Below are positions 1-7,584 of a stretch of 27,376 nt of DNA, in pieces. The translations under genes were made by a program, and so were the position numbers. Every line of letters starts with the position of its first letter. The stretch's first letter is position 1. The notes under the pieces are model-generated. The model worked only from the letters and a program-made list of their open reading frames with translations. It did no database searches and was not told the DNA's origin. This DNA comes from CAZKEG01 sp964601575. GTDB lineage: Bacteria; Desulfobacterota; Thermodesulfobacteria; Thermodesulfobacteriales; Thermodesulfatatoraceae. Where the stretch lies: NCBI GenBank assembly GCA_964601575.1, contig CAZROA010000012.1, forward strand, positions 1 through 27,376, given 5' to 3'.

Positions 1-237
1 ACCTAAATAAAATAAACATTCATCTATTGGCTTACCTTGGTAGTTCTTCACCAAGGCTAAAGCCCTTTCCTCTGCCTCTTTGAATCTATTATGCAATAAA
101 CTCTTCCTTAACTCTACTAGCTCCTTCTGTTCTTTTAGTAATTTAGAAGTAGGAGATTTTAGAGCGCATGATGTTAAAATTATACAGGCAAAAATAAATA
201 AAAAGTAGACCCCTTGCCTTCCTCGCTTTTTATCCAC
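1..237 (-). CDS. Small lipoprotein following the sensor kinase (partial, runs off the window)
   Basis: Reading leftward from a GTG at 237, an open frame of 79 codons continues past base 1, so the C-terminus is missing. The start MDKKRGRQG is basic, followed by a hydrophobic stretch and the lipobox LTSC, which predicts signal peptidase II cleavage and a lipidated Cys at about residue 24. After that comes a charged helical segment (KLLKEQKELVELRKSLL, then KEAEERALALVKNYQGK) resembling the TPR-like small lipoproteins next to sensor kinases. GGAGG lies six bases before the GTG, which supports this start even though the gene overlaps the kinase by 58 bp in another frame. In enterobacteria the order kinase (GlrK/QseE), lipoprotein (QseG), response regulator (GlrR/QseF) is known. 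A QseG-like role is inferred from position and type only, not from sequence identity. Confidence 0.72.
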   Translation of the reverse strand, partial: MDKKRGRQGVYFLFIFACIILTSCALKSPTSKLLKEQKELVELRKSLLHNRFKEAEERALALVKNYQGKPIDECLFYLG

Positions 238-1622
238 ACCCTCCCTCCATGTGCTTCTATTATGTGCTTAACTATTGATAAACCCAAACCTGTACCTTTT
301 ACTACTTTGTTACCATATTTTATCTGAACAAATTTATTAAAAATTTTATCCTGTTGATCTTTTGATATCCCCGGCCCGAAATCTGTTACAGAAATTAGAA
401 GTCCCTTTTCAAAAGGTTTAGCTTCTAATATAACTTCTTTTTCAGGTGGAGAAAATTTAACCGCATTCATAAGAAGATTTTTAATGGCTTGTTCTATTTT
501 TTCTATATCAATTTTAACCAAAGGCAAATCTTTATGAATTATCTTTTTAATTTTTATTTTATTGGCCTCAAAAATGGGCTCTAATTCTTTACAAACTTTG
601 TTAATAATTAAAGAGATATCACTTTTTTGGAAATTAAAAGACATCATGTTAGCTTCCATTTTGCTCAAATCTAATATATCATTGACTAATTGTACTAACT
701 TATTACTTTCTTCTTTAATAATAGCAACGATTCTCTCCTGTTTAGGGGTTAAACTTCCACCAATTCCTTCCATTAATAAATTGGCACCTTCCTTAATAGA
801 CGTTAAAGGTGTCCTTAATTCATGAGAGATAAGAGCAAAAAATTCAGACTTCATTTTATCAATTTCCTGTAACTTTTCCGACATAATATTTAAAGAGTCT
901 GCCAACTTTTTAATTTCAGGAGGAGATTTAATGTCTATTTTTTCTTTAAAATTTCCTTTGGCATAATTTTCTGTCTTTTGAATAATAATTGATAAAGGAT
1001 AAGTAATATTTCTGGTAAGAAAGGCAGCAACAACTAAAATAGAAATTATAGCAAAAATCGTAGCAAAAAATAGAGCTTGAATACTAGTAGATCCTTGACG
1101 ATCTAATTCCATTACTTTATTGTCTATACTCTTACGAAGTAAAGTTTTTAGTTCTCTTAAATAGCTTAGTAATGAACTTGTAAATTCCGCTCGCCTTTCA
1201 GTAAAGTCGTTTTTTTCAAAAGAAGTCATTTTAAAATTTTTAAATTCTTCATGACACAAGGCCAAATATGATTCCTCGATTTCTTGAATTTTTTCTAGTA
1301 AATCTTTTATTTCTTCATCTTGTGTTAGATTAATAGCATCTAACAGACATTTCTTAAAATTTTCTTCGGCCTTAACAAAATATTGATAAAAAGTTTTATC
1401 TTTAAGATATAAATATTGCCTTTCATTCCTCAACATTGATGAAAAATATTCAAACATCTTTTCTTGATCATAAAGAATTTTATTTTCTACCACTAAAGCA
1501 TGTGAAAAATATTTAAAATGTCGAAATTTTAATAAGATATATATATTTACAAACAAGATTAAAAGCAAAACAATAACAAAACCGACTACTAATCGAGAAA
1601 ATATGCTAAGATTTTCAAACAT
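180..1622 (-). CDS. Membrane sensor histidine kinase, GlrK/QseE-like
   Basis: This is a 480-residue two-component sensor. It has a first membrane helix at about 10-32, a helical extracytoplasmic domain at 33-180 and a second helix at about 181-203. HAMP follows at about 204-256, then HisKA with phospho-acceptor His267 in SHELRTPLTSIKEG. The HATPase has its N box near 378-390 (NLLMNAVKF), G1 at DFGPGIS (414-420) and G2 at GTGLGLSIVK. The H-box wording and the overlapping downstream lipoprotein gene resemble the GlrK/QseE family, which acts on a sigma54-type regulator. No response regulator is in the window; it would be expected further left. The gene is strikingly AT-rich: hand counts of three 60-base lines gave 15, 22 and 27% GC against about 53% in dnaJ. 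The signal sensed cannot be told from the sequence. Confidence 0.93.
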   Translation of the reverse strand: MFENLSIFSRLVVGFVIVLLLILFVNIYILLKFRHFKYFSHALVVENKILYDQEKMFEYFSSMLRNERQYLYLKDKTFYQYFVKAEENFKKCLLDAINLTQDEEIKDLLEKIQEIEESYLALCHEEFKNFKMTSFEKNDFTERRAEFTSSLLSYLRELKTLLRKSIDNKVMELDRQGSTSIQALFFATIFAIISILVVAAFLTRNITYPLSIIIQKTENYAKGNFKEKIDIKSPPEIKKLADSLNIMSEKLQEIDKMKSEFFALISHELRTPLTSIKEGANLLMEGIGGSLTPKQERIVAIIKEESNKLVQLVNDILDLSKMEANMMSFNFQKSDISLIINKVCKELEPIFEANKIKIKKIIHKDLPLVKIDIEKIEQAIKNLLMNAVKFSPPEKEVILEAKPFEKGLLISVTDFGPGISKDQQDKIFNKFVQIKYGNKVVKGTGLGLSIVKHIIEAHGGRVWIKSEEGKGSTFYLFLPV

Positions 1623-1637
1623 TCTGTTGAGAAAAGA

Positions 1638-2408
1638 TTATTTCTCTCTTTTTAAGAGTAAGGCTGCCCAGCCTTCTCTCTGAGCCTGTTTTATCACCCG
1701 AAAATCAATATATTTTTCTTCAAGTCTTTTTTCGTTACCCACCAGAAAACCAGCACAGATTAAATAACCTCCAGGGCTTATCAAACGCCGAATGTTTTCC
1801 GCTTCTTGGAAGAGAATTCGTAGATAAATATTGGCCAAGAGGAGTTTAAAACCCCCTCTCAGGGCTTGAAGTGTCCCGCAAATGACCCGAATCTGTCTCT
1901 CCAAACGATTTAAACGAATATTTTTCTGACACACCAAACAGGCCCGAGGATCTATCTCTAAAGCGACTACCTTTGGAGCCCCCAAACGGGCAGCGACCAA
2001 GGAAAGAATGCCACTCCCAGCCCCAAGATCAAGTACCGTTTCCAAAGGATGATAAAAGGCCAATTCATCTAATAAATCCAGAGAAAGACGCGTTGAAGGA
2101 TGAAATCCAGTCCCAAAGACCCCTTCGGCCTCCAGAAAAATATCCCCTTGGAGAGGACTTCCCCCTAGCCTTAAACGAAGACGTGAAAAGGGCAAGGTGT
2201 AGACCAAGCCCTCTTCCTTGATCTCCTCCACCGAAGAAACTGCCTCCGGGGGGAAAAGGGTAAGAAAATTTCGCAAAGAGTCCCCTTCAGCCTCGCACTC
2301 AAAGAGAAATCTCCCAGCCTCCAGCTTCCTTTGATGCTGAATCTTTACCCCAACCGGAACATCTGGGATCTCTTCTTGACTGACCCCGTCCACAATAATA
2401 CGCCACAT
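1638..2408 (-). CDS. prmA: Ribosomal protein L11 methyltransferase
   Basis: PrmA transfers methyl groups from SAM to ribosomal protein L11. The 256-residue protein has the family signature GTGFHPSTRLSLDLL, the SAM-binding motif I VLDLGAGSGILSLVA followed by the acidic ALEID loop, and a LLANI segment where PrmA proteins normally have the catalytic-loop (V/L)ANI motif. It is shorter than the usual roughly 290 residues because the N-terminal L11-recognition domain is reduced to about 95 residues. AGG lies a few bases before the ATG. It starts 32 bp after nrdR and ends 15 bp before the kinase gene, so the three may share a transcript. GC falls toward its 3' end, near the border of the AT-rich block. 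Confidence 0.92.
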   Translation of the reverse strand: MWRIIVDGVSQEEIPDVPVGVKIQHQRKLEAGRFLFECEAEGDSLRNFLTLFPPEAVSSVEEIKEEGLVYTLPFSRLRLRLGGSPLQGDIFLEAEGVFGTGFHPSTRLSLDLLDELAFYHPLETVLDLGAGSGILSLVAARLGAPKVVALEIDPRACLVCQKNIRLNRLERQIRVICGTLQALRGGFKLLLANIYLRILFQEAENIRRLISPGGYLICAGFLVGNEKRLEEKYIDFRVIKQAQREGWAALLLKREK

Positions 2409-2440
2409 AAATCCTGCCTAAGTATCTGGTGATCAAAAAA

Positions 2441-2920
2441 CTACTCGGTCCCTTTTTGGCGGTCTTTTTTACTCTCTATGAGCTTTTGGATCTGTTCAAT
2501 AAATTCGTTTACATCCTGAAATTGACGATAGACCGAAGCAAAACGCACATAGGCTACATCATCCCATTCATGAAGCTTGTCCATTACCCGTTCACCGATC
2601 ATGGTCGAAGGGACCTCTCGTTCTCCAGTGGCCACCAATTCTCGCTCCAGTTCATCGACAAAGCTCTCGATCTGATCCATACTGATGGGCCGTTTCTGGC
2701 AGGCCTTACGGATGCCTTCGATTACCTTTTCACGGCTAAACGGCTCTCGGCGGCCATCGCGTTTGATCACCATAGGGAGTTGCGTCTCTACTCTCTCGTA
2801 GGTAGTAAAGCGATAGCCGCATTTTAGACATTCCCGGCGGCGTCTAATAGCCGCGCCGTCTTTGGTTACTCGACTATCAACGACCTTGGTCTCTGAATAA
2901 TGGCACGCCGGACATTTCAT
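2441..2920 (-). CDS. nrdR: Transcriptional regulator of ribonucleotide reductase genes
   Basis: NrdR represses ribonucleotide reductase genes when its ATP-cone binds dATP. The 159-residue protein has the N-terminal zinc ribbon (CPAC near residue 3, then CLKCGYRFTTYERVE) with the basic AAIRRRREC segment. An ATP-cone follows from about 46 (LPMVIKRDGRREPFSREKV). Length and motifs are those of the family. It is the first gene of a leftward group with prmA. No Shine-Dalgarno sequence is seen before its ATG; instead a -10-like element sits only seven bases upstream, so the message may be leaderless. No nrd structural gene is in the window. Confidence 0.95.
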   Translation of the reverse strand: MKCPACHYSETKVVDSRVTKDGAAIRRRRECLKCGYRFTTYERVETQLPMVIKRDGRREPFSREKVIEGIRKACQKRPISMDQIESFVDELERELVATGEREVPSTMIGERVMDKLHEWDDVAYVRFASVYRQFQDVNEFIEQIQKLIESKKDRQKGTE

Positions 2921-2926
2921 AGGCGC

Positions 2927-2956
2927 AATATATCACAAGGCCTTTCATCCCTTCAA
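2927..2956 (-). promoter_or_regulatory. Predicted promoter of nrdR with overlapping AT palindrome
   Basis: On the minus strand TTGAAG (2956-2951) and TATATT (2932-2927) are 18 bp apart. The expected transcription start falls on or next to the nrdR ATG at 2920, giving a leaderless mRNA. The -10 lies within CAATATATCA (2926-2935), which matches 8 of 10 core positions of the NrdR box as I recall it; autoregulation is possible but only one such box is seen. Confidence 0.4.
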
Positions 2957-3028
2957 ACCTTTGAGATAACCAAGTAACTTTGTTGTTCCCCTGAACTCTT
3001 ATCAGACTTTAGACCCGAAGCTTGACGA

Positions 3029-3056
3029 TTGATTTTCTGAAAAGAAAGACTAAAAT
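3029..3056 (+). promoter_or_regulatory. Possible promoter of the small gene at 3064
   Basis: TTGATT (3029-3034) and TAAAAT (3051-3056) are separated by 16 bp. The start point would fall near 3063, immediately before the ATG at 3064. If real, this gene too is transcribed without a leader. Confidence 0.3.
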
Positions 3057-3063
3057 GCTTTTT

Positions 3064-3363
3064 ATGGCCGAGATAATCTCCATCCGAGACAAAAATCGCA
3101 TCAAAAAAGGTCGGGCTCGCCGATTAGAACAGATCAAAGACGAACTCCTGCGCGTGCACGGCATTGATCTTGATCAATTGTTGGCCAGGGAACCGGTACA
3201 AGGTATCACCCTTGATGAATTTCAAAAACTCACCGAAGAGCTCCTGCAAGTGATCGAGCGCTTCTGTACCGAACACCCCACTATTACCGTGCAAGACCTA
3301 CTTTATACCCTAGAAAGCCTCAAAGAGATTATTCGTGAAACAGCCCTGGAAAATCTGGACTAG
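3064..3363 (+). CDS. Small conserved-looking protein of unknown function
   Basis: I do not recognise this 99-residue protein. It begins MAEIISIRDKNRIKKGRARR, a basic N-terminus, and continues as a mostly helical acidic chain (LTEELLQVIERF, VQDLLYTLESLKEIIRETALENLD). There is no signal peptide, membrane segment or cysteine cluster; one Cys is present. Other possible starts are ATG at 3055 and TTG at 3022. I prefer 3064 because a -10-like TAAAAT overlaps the 3055 codon. It is divergent from nrdR and converges on the NTPase/kinase fusion gene: the stop codons of both genes share the palindrome CTAG at 3360-3363. Codon use resembles its neighbours, and the frame is bounded by genes on both sides, which supports it as real. 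Confidence 0.6.
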   Translation: MAEIISIRDKNRIKKGRARRLEQIKDELLRVHGIDLDQLLAREPVQGITLDEFQKLTEELLQVIERFCTEHPTITVQDLLYTLESLKEIIRETALENLD

Positions 3364-4499
3364 GCCCTCTCTTGCCAAGCCTTGAGGTGGGGACGTAGAA
3401 CCTCTAAGGCCTTTTTTAGGAGGGTCTCTTCGTCTTGGGTGGCGTCAATTTTTTCGTGGGGAAATTGAGGCAGAATATCCTGATAGATCTCCGCCACTTT
3501 GTTCAAAAAGTCGGCTGTCTCAAATATTTCGGGTTTATAAAGGGGCTTTTCCTGAAGGCGTTTGACTCCTTCTTCCGCAGGGAGATCCAAATAAAGCACC
3601 AAATCCGGCACCGGGGCCCAGGTCTCATTTCGACGCTTTAGGTCTTCCACCTCGAGCCCGCATGCCCCTTGGTAGGCCATGGTGGAAAGGTAATATCTAT
3701 CGCAAAGGACCAAATGCCCTGTCTCAAGCCGGGGAAGGATCTCTTTGATCACGTGTTCTCGGCGGTCTCGTAAAAAGAGTTCGGCCAGGGCCGCTGGAGA
3801 AATCTTGGAACCCGCTGAAAGGTGTTCACGGATTTTTTGCCCCCATTCGCCGTTGGTAGGCTCATAGGTGAGATAGACTTTAAAACCCTCGGTCTTAAGG
3901 GCTTTGGCCAGGTTTTTGGCCAAGGTACTCTTCCCCGAGCCATCAAGCCCCTCAAGGATGACCAACATCCCAGGACGATAGAATTCGGCCTTGATCCGCG
4001 AAACCAGGTGATCGCGGCTTTCCTGAGAAACCTCGGCATAGATGGCATCGCTTCGCTTAAAGAGCTCTTCAGTAAAGGGAAGTTTTCCGTAACCTACCGT
4101 GGCCAGGACCGGAATCTCCGAATCAAGCAAGGCCTTTACTTCTTCTTGAAAGGCCTTGGAGAAGAGTTCCATCTTTCCAATCTCATCGATGACCACGATG
4201 GTCCCAGGCTCTATATCACGAATGGTAGGGAGGGCCAAACGCTCAAAGGACTCCACATAGACCCGATATTTACCCACTTGGGGATAACCTTTGCCTCGCT
4301 TGGCTAACCAGGCCTCTTGGCCATCTAGGGTGACGATCTTAAACCCAACCCTCCGGCCACGTTCCCTAACTTCACGGGTATAGAAACCCTTTTTGGGATA
4401 AGGGATCCTGGCCACAAGACGTTCGACCAGAGTGGTCTTCCCGCTGCCCGGAAGACCATGAAGAAGGACGTTTTGCCGACCGTGTAGAGGGAGCAGCAT
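3360..4499 (-). CDS. tmk: Fusion of THEP1-type NTPase and thymidylate kinase
   Basis: The 379-residue protein joins two P-loop enzymes. Residues 1 to about 175 are a THEP1/NTPCR-type nucleoside-triphosphatase: Walker A GLPGSGKT (15-22), the family segment GFYTREVRERGRRVGF (38-53), and Walker B VVIDEIGKMEL (102-112). Residues 178-379 are thymidylate kinase, which makes dTDP from dTMP: P-loop GLDGSGKST (184-192), YEPT (212-215), LFLRDRREHV (241-250) and DRYYLSTMAYQG (267-278). The LID region (about 313-328) is short and lacks the RxR pair of class II kinases, while the P-loop lacks the class I arginine, so the catalytic arginine is unclear. There is no good ribosome site before internal Met178, so a true fusion is likelier than two products. 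Its ATG overlaps the smr stop, implying coupled translation in the dnaJ-smr-tmk group. The THEP1 half's physiological substrate is unknown. Confidence 0.93.
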   Translation of the reverse strand: MLLPLHGRQNVLLHGLPGSGKTTLVERLVARIPYPKKGFYTREVRERGRRVGFKIVTLDGQEAWLAKRGKGYPQVGKYRVYVESFERLALPTIRDIEPGTIVVIDEIGKMELFSKAFQEEVKALLDSEIPVLATVGYGKLPFTEELFKRSDAIYAEVSQESRDHLVSRIKAEFYRPGMLVILEGLDGSGKSTLAKNLAKALKTEGFKVYLTYEPTNGEWGQKIREHLSAGSKISPAALAELFLRDRREHVIKEILPRLETGHLVLCDRYYLSTMAYQGACGLEVEDLKRRNETWAPVPDLVLYLDLPAEEGVKRLQEKPLYKPEIFETADFLNKVAEIYQDILPQFPHEKIDATQDEETLLKKALEVLRPHLKAWQERA

Positions 4500-5137
4500 C
4501 AGGTCCTTGATCTCTTTTTTCTTTGTTTTTTCAAGGGCCGAGAAGAAAGTAACACGTAAGTGGCCCCGGCGCCACCGTCACACTGACGTGCGCTACAAAA
4601 ACCGATGATATACCGACGAAAAGGCCCTTTTTTCAGCCATTCCTGGACTTTATTTTTCAATACCGGCTCCCCCTTGGAGGAAAGCCCTCGTCCGTGAATA
4701 ATAAGGACACAATGATCTCCCCGGGCAATGGCCTCCCGCATAAAAAAGTAAAACTCCTCCTCGGCCTCTTCTAACCGCAGGCGGTGTAAATTCAACACCC
4801 TTGAGACAGAAATCCGCCCGGCATGTAGTTCTTCAAATAGAGCGCGCTGTGTACCAAGGACCAATTCTTCTACATATTCCGAGGTATCTCGGACACGAAT
4901 GCGCAACAATTCATGGAGAGAAATAGGGGCCTTGATTTTGGTAAAACCCTTTTTAAAAGAAGGCGCCCACCAATGTTTCTCACGACCAGGCAGCCGCCTT
5001 ACTCCCTCCATGGCCGCTTCAAAAGGGATATCTTCTTCTCCTTCAGGCAGAACAGCCTCTTTTTGCGGCAGACTTTCTTTTGGAATTTTCCCTTTGAGGC
5101 TGGCAAAAGGTCTGAAAAACCCCTTCCCTTCCGGCAT
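4499..5137 (-). CDS. Smr-domain protein
   Basis: The C-terminal half (about 112-198) is an Smr domain, a fold found in nucleases and nucleic-acid-binding proteins such as the MutS2 C-terminus and SmrB. It has LNLHR (115-119) where the family usually has LDLHG, the HGRG loop (148-151), and the ending CSARQCDGGAGATYVLL typical of stand-alone Smr proteins. The first 100 residues are low-complexity and acidic, then helical (ISLHELLRIRVRDTSEYVEEL). The protein is 212 residues, within the usual range. Whether it cuts RNA or DNA cannot be told, because the Gly of LDLHG is replaced by Arg. The gene lies 37 bp after dnaJ and overlaps the kinase gene by one base. No clear ribosome site is seen before its ATG; a GGCAT/ATGCC inverted repeat covers the start codon. 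Confidence 0.85.
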   Translation of the reverse strand: MPEGKGFFRPFASLKGKIPKESLPQKEAVLPEGEEDIPFEAAMEGVRRLPGREKHWWAPSFKKGFTKIKAPISLHELLRIRVRDTSEYVEELVLGTQRALFEELHAGRISVSRVLNLHRLRLEEAEEEFYFFMREAIARGDHCVLIIHGRGLSSKGEPVLKNKVQEWLKKGPFRRYIIGFCSARQCDGGAGATYVLLSSRPLKKQRKKRSRT

Positions 5138-5174
5138 AACTTATTTTTATCATGCCTTAACCAAAGGGCCAAAT

Positions 5175-6251
5175 CTACCCTTCAGGCACCAGCTTCTGAA
5201 GTTCCTCAAATCTGCGTCTGGCCTCCGGAGAAAGATATTTGGGCACCCTGATCATGGCCTCTACATAGAGATCCCCTCTGGTGCCATCCGGTCTAGGAAT
5301 CCCTTTCCCTCGCAGGCGAAATTTCTGACCACACTGGGTACCAGGGGGGATCTTCATGCGTACCTTCCCGTTTAGAGTAGGGACCTCCACCTGCCCCCCA
5401 AGAACGGCCTTAAACAGCCCTATAGGTTGTTTGAGATAAAGGTCATATCCCCGGCGTTCAAAACGTGGGTCTGGCCGGACTACCAGTTCTAAATAGAGAT
5501 CTCCTGGGGGCCCACCGGCCCGTCCGGGCATCCCTTTACCAGGGATACGTAACCTCGTCCCGGTATCCGAACCAGGAGGGATGCGCACTTTGAGACGCTC
5601 CCTTTCTCGAATGACCCCCTCTCCTTTACAGGTAGCACAAGGGCGGGTATAGACACGCCCTCTGCCACCGCAATAAGGACAGATCTCGATCATGCGCACC
5701 TTTCCCCGCACCTCTTCCTTCCGGCCCTTGCCTCCGCAGTGAGGACAAGGGGAGGAAGAGGCTAGATCTATCCCTTGACCATGACAAGAGGGACATGGTC
5801 TTTCCAGAGGAATCTCGACCTCGACTTCACCTCCCAAGGCCGCGTCTCTAAAGGGAACCTCAACCTGATAAAGCACATCCGCCCCGGGTGCAGGGCGGGT
5901 CTTCCATTCTCTTTCAAAACCAAACAGATCGGCAAAGATATCCGCAAACCCGCTAAATGGCCCAGACTCATCCATAAAGATACTGAAGTCATAGGCCCTC
6001 TCCCCACCAGGGGTGGTAAAGCTATAGGCCCTGGCCGCCTGGCGGAGTTGATCATATTCTGCTCGTTTCTTTGGGTCAGAAAGGATCTCGTAGGCCTCGC
6101 TTATCTCTTTAAACTTCTCCTCTGCTTCCTTGTCTCCTGGATGCAAATCGGGATGATACTTCCGCGCCAATCGCCGATAGGCCCTTTTTATCTCTTCCTC
6201 GCTGGCATCCGGACTGACCCCTAATATCTCGTAAAGATCCTTCTTAATCAT
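5175..6251 (-). CDS. dnaJ: Chaperone DnaJ (Hsp40)
   Basis: DnaJ is the co-chaperone that stimulates the DnaK ATPase and delivers unfolded proteins. The J domain is complete, with YEILGVSPDASEEEIKRAYR and the HPD motif near residue 34. A Phe-rich linker follows (FGFEREW region), then four CxxCxGxG zinc motifs (CPSCHGQG, CPHCGGKG, CPYCGGRG, CATCKGEG), two C-terminal beta domains and the closing dimerisation helix. I start at the ATG at 6251 (358 residues), with AGGGG ten bases upstream. A GTG two codons earlier (6257) is also possible. It heads the leftward group with smr and the NTPase/kinase gene. No grpE or dnaK is adjacent. No CIRCE-type inverted repeat was found upstream by eye. Confidence 0.96.
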   Translation of the reverse strand: MIKKDLYEILGVSPDASEEEIKRAYRRLARKYHPDLHPGDKEAEEKFKEISEAYEILSDPKKRAEYDQLRQAARAYSFTTPGGERAYDFSIFMDESGPFSGFADIFADLFGFEREWKTRPAPGADVLYQVEVPFRDAALGGEVEVEIPLERPCPSCHGQGIDLASSSPCPHCGGKGRKEEVRGKVRMIEICPYCGGRGRVYTRPCATCKGEGVIRERERLKVRIPPGSDTGTRLRIPGKGMPGRAGGPPGDLYLELVVRPDPRFERRGYDLYLKQPIGLFKAVLGGQVEVPTLNGKVRMKIPPGTQCGQKFRLRGKGIPRPDGTRGDLYVEAMIRVPKYLSPEARRRFEELQKLVPEG

Positions 6252-6357
6252 GGCCACACCACCCCTGTTGTCTCTCTTCCTTTTCCCTTCTAAACTTGTC
6301 GTTAAAGACTTCTTTCCGAAATAAACAAAGGCTTGTTCTAACGAAAGGTTAAGTTCG

Positions 6358-7584
6358 ATGGAAACGATAGCAAGGCCAGAAAAAGACCCTTCCCTTAAGA
6401 CTCATGTCTTTACCGTGAAAGAATTGACCTATGTGATCAAAGATCTCCTCGAGGGCGCCTTTCCCTTTGTCTGGGTGGAAGGAGAGATAGCCAACCTTCG
6501 TTCCCCTAACTCCGGGCACCTTTATTTTACCCTACGCGACGAAGAGGTCTCTCTTAGGGCCGTGCTCTTCCGTGGGCAAAGGGCCTATCTCAAGTTCAGA
6601 CTGGAAGACGGGCTCCATGTCCTCTGTTTTGGGCGGCTTTCCGTCTACGAACCCCGCGGCGAATATCAACTCATTGTCCAGCTCATAGAGCCCCGGGGGC
6701 TAGGGGCCCTACAACTGGCCTTTGAACAACTCAAAGAAAAGCTGGCCCAAAAGGGTTTTTTTGATCCCTCCCGCAAGAGGCCTCTACCCCTCTTACCCAA
6801 GACGGTTGGGCTCGTTACCTCTCTTACCGGGGCAGCCCTGCGCGATTTTTTGAAGGTGGCCCTCTCTCGCTATCCCAAGGCCAGGATCATCATCTTTCCC
6901 GTACGGGTCCAGGGTGAAGGAGCAGCCCGGGAGATCGCTGAAGGGATTAGAGTCCTTGGCTCCTACCAAGGGATTGAGCTCATCGTAGTCACCAGAGGCG
7001 GTGGCTCCCTCGAGGACCTTTGGGCCTTTAACGAGGAAATCGTGGCCAAGGCCATCTATCACTCCCCGGTGCCGGTGGTCTCTGCCGTAGGACACGAGAT
7101 CGATTACACCATCTGTGACTTTGTGGCTGATGTAAGGGCCCCGACCCCTACGGCTGCGGCCCAGATCATCTTTCCTTCTCTCCTTGAGCTTCACCAAGGC
7201 GTGGAAGGACTTAAAAGACGGCTCTTTGAGGCTGCTAAAAACCTAATTGCTGCCCGAAGACAACAGGTCATCGAGGTCTCTAATCGCCTGCGCGACCCGC
7301 GGGATGAGCTGCGGCAGGGTAAGGCGCGGCTTAGACACCTTCAAGAACGGATTATCAAGGCCCTAAGTTACCAAATGCACTATAAAAGGGAAAAGCTGGC
7401 GGCCATTGCCAAGCACCTTGAAGCCGTCTCTCCCCTTTCGGTGCTTAGCCGGGGTTATAGCCTGGTCCGCCGTCTGCCGGATCAAAGGCTTATCACCGAG
7501 GCCGGTGAACTCAAGATAGGCGATCGAGTCGAAATACTTTTTCGTCGAGGAAAGGCTAGGGCCAAGATCGAAGAGATCCTATGA
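6358..7584 (+). CDS. xseA: Exodeoxyribonuclease VII large subunit
   Basis: This is the large subunit of the single-strand-specific exonuclease VII that trims DNA to short oligonucleotides with XseB. The 408-residue protein has an N-terminal OB fold (FTVKELTYVIKDLLE, then VWVEGEIANLRSPNSGHLYF) and the catalytic region with VGLVTSLTGAALRDFL, VVTRGGGSLEDLWAFN and VSAVGHEIDYTICDFVAD, ending APTPTAAA. A coiled-coil stretch precedes the C-terminal region, where LSRGYSLV lies. AAGG lies about ten bases before the ATG. It is the first gene of a rightward cluster; the xseB gene comes two genes later, separated by a peptidase gene. The gene is divergent from dnaJ across a gap of about 100 bp. Confidence 0.96.
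   Translation: METIARPEKDPSLKTHVFTVKELTYVIKDLLEGAFPFVWVEGEIANLRSPNSGHLYFTLRDEEVSLRAVLFRGQRAYLKFRLEDGLHVLCFGRLSVYEPRGEYQLIVQLIEPRGLGALQLAFEQLKEKLAQKGFFDPSRKRPLPLLPKTVGLVTSLTGAALRDFLKVALSRYPKARIIIFPVRVQGEGAAREIAEGIRVLGSYQGIELIVVTRGGGSLEDLWAFNEEIVAKAIYHSPVPVVSAVGHEIDYTICDFVADVRAPTPTAAAQIIFPSLLELHQGVEGLKRRLFEAAKNLIAARRQQVIEVSNRLRDPRDELRQGKARLRHLQERIIKALSYQMHYKREKLAAIAKHLEAVSPLSVLSRGYSLVRRLPDQRLITEAGELKIGDRVEILFRRGKARAKIEEIL

Noticed and set aside
2429..2827. Plus-strand open frame opposite nrdR
   Set aside because: It mirrors a clear nrdR coding region, lacks a recognisable domain and has no ribosome site.
3360..4499. Frameshift or misassembly creating the NTPase/Tmk fusion
   Set aside because: The junction is a clean in-frame linker, no stop or lost motif is seen on either side, and no ribosome site precedes Met178.
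6252..6357. CIRCE or heat-shock operator upstream of dnaJ
   Set aside because: No TTAGCACTC-N9-GAGTGCTAA-like inverted repeat is present.
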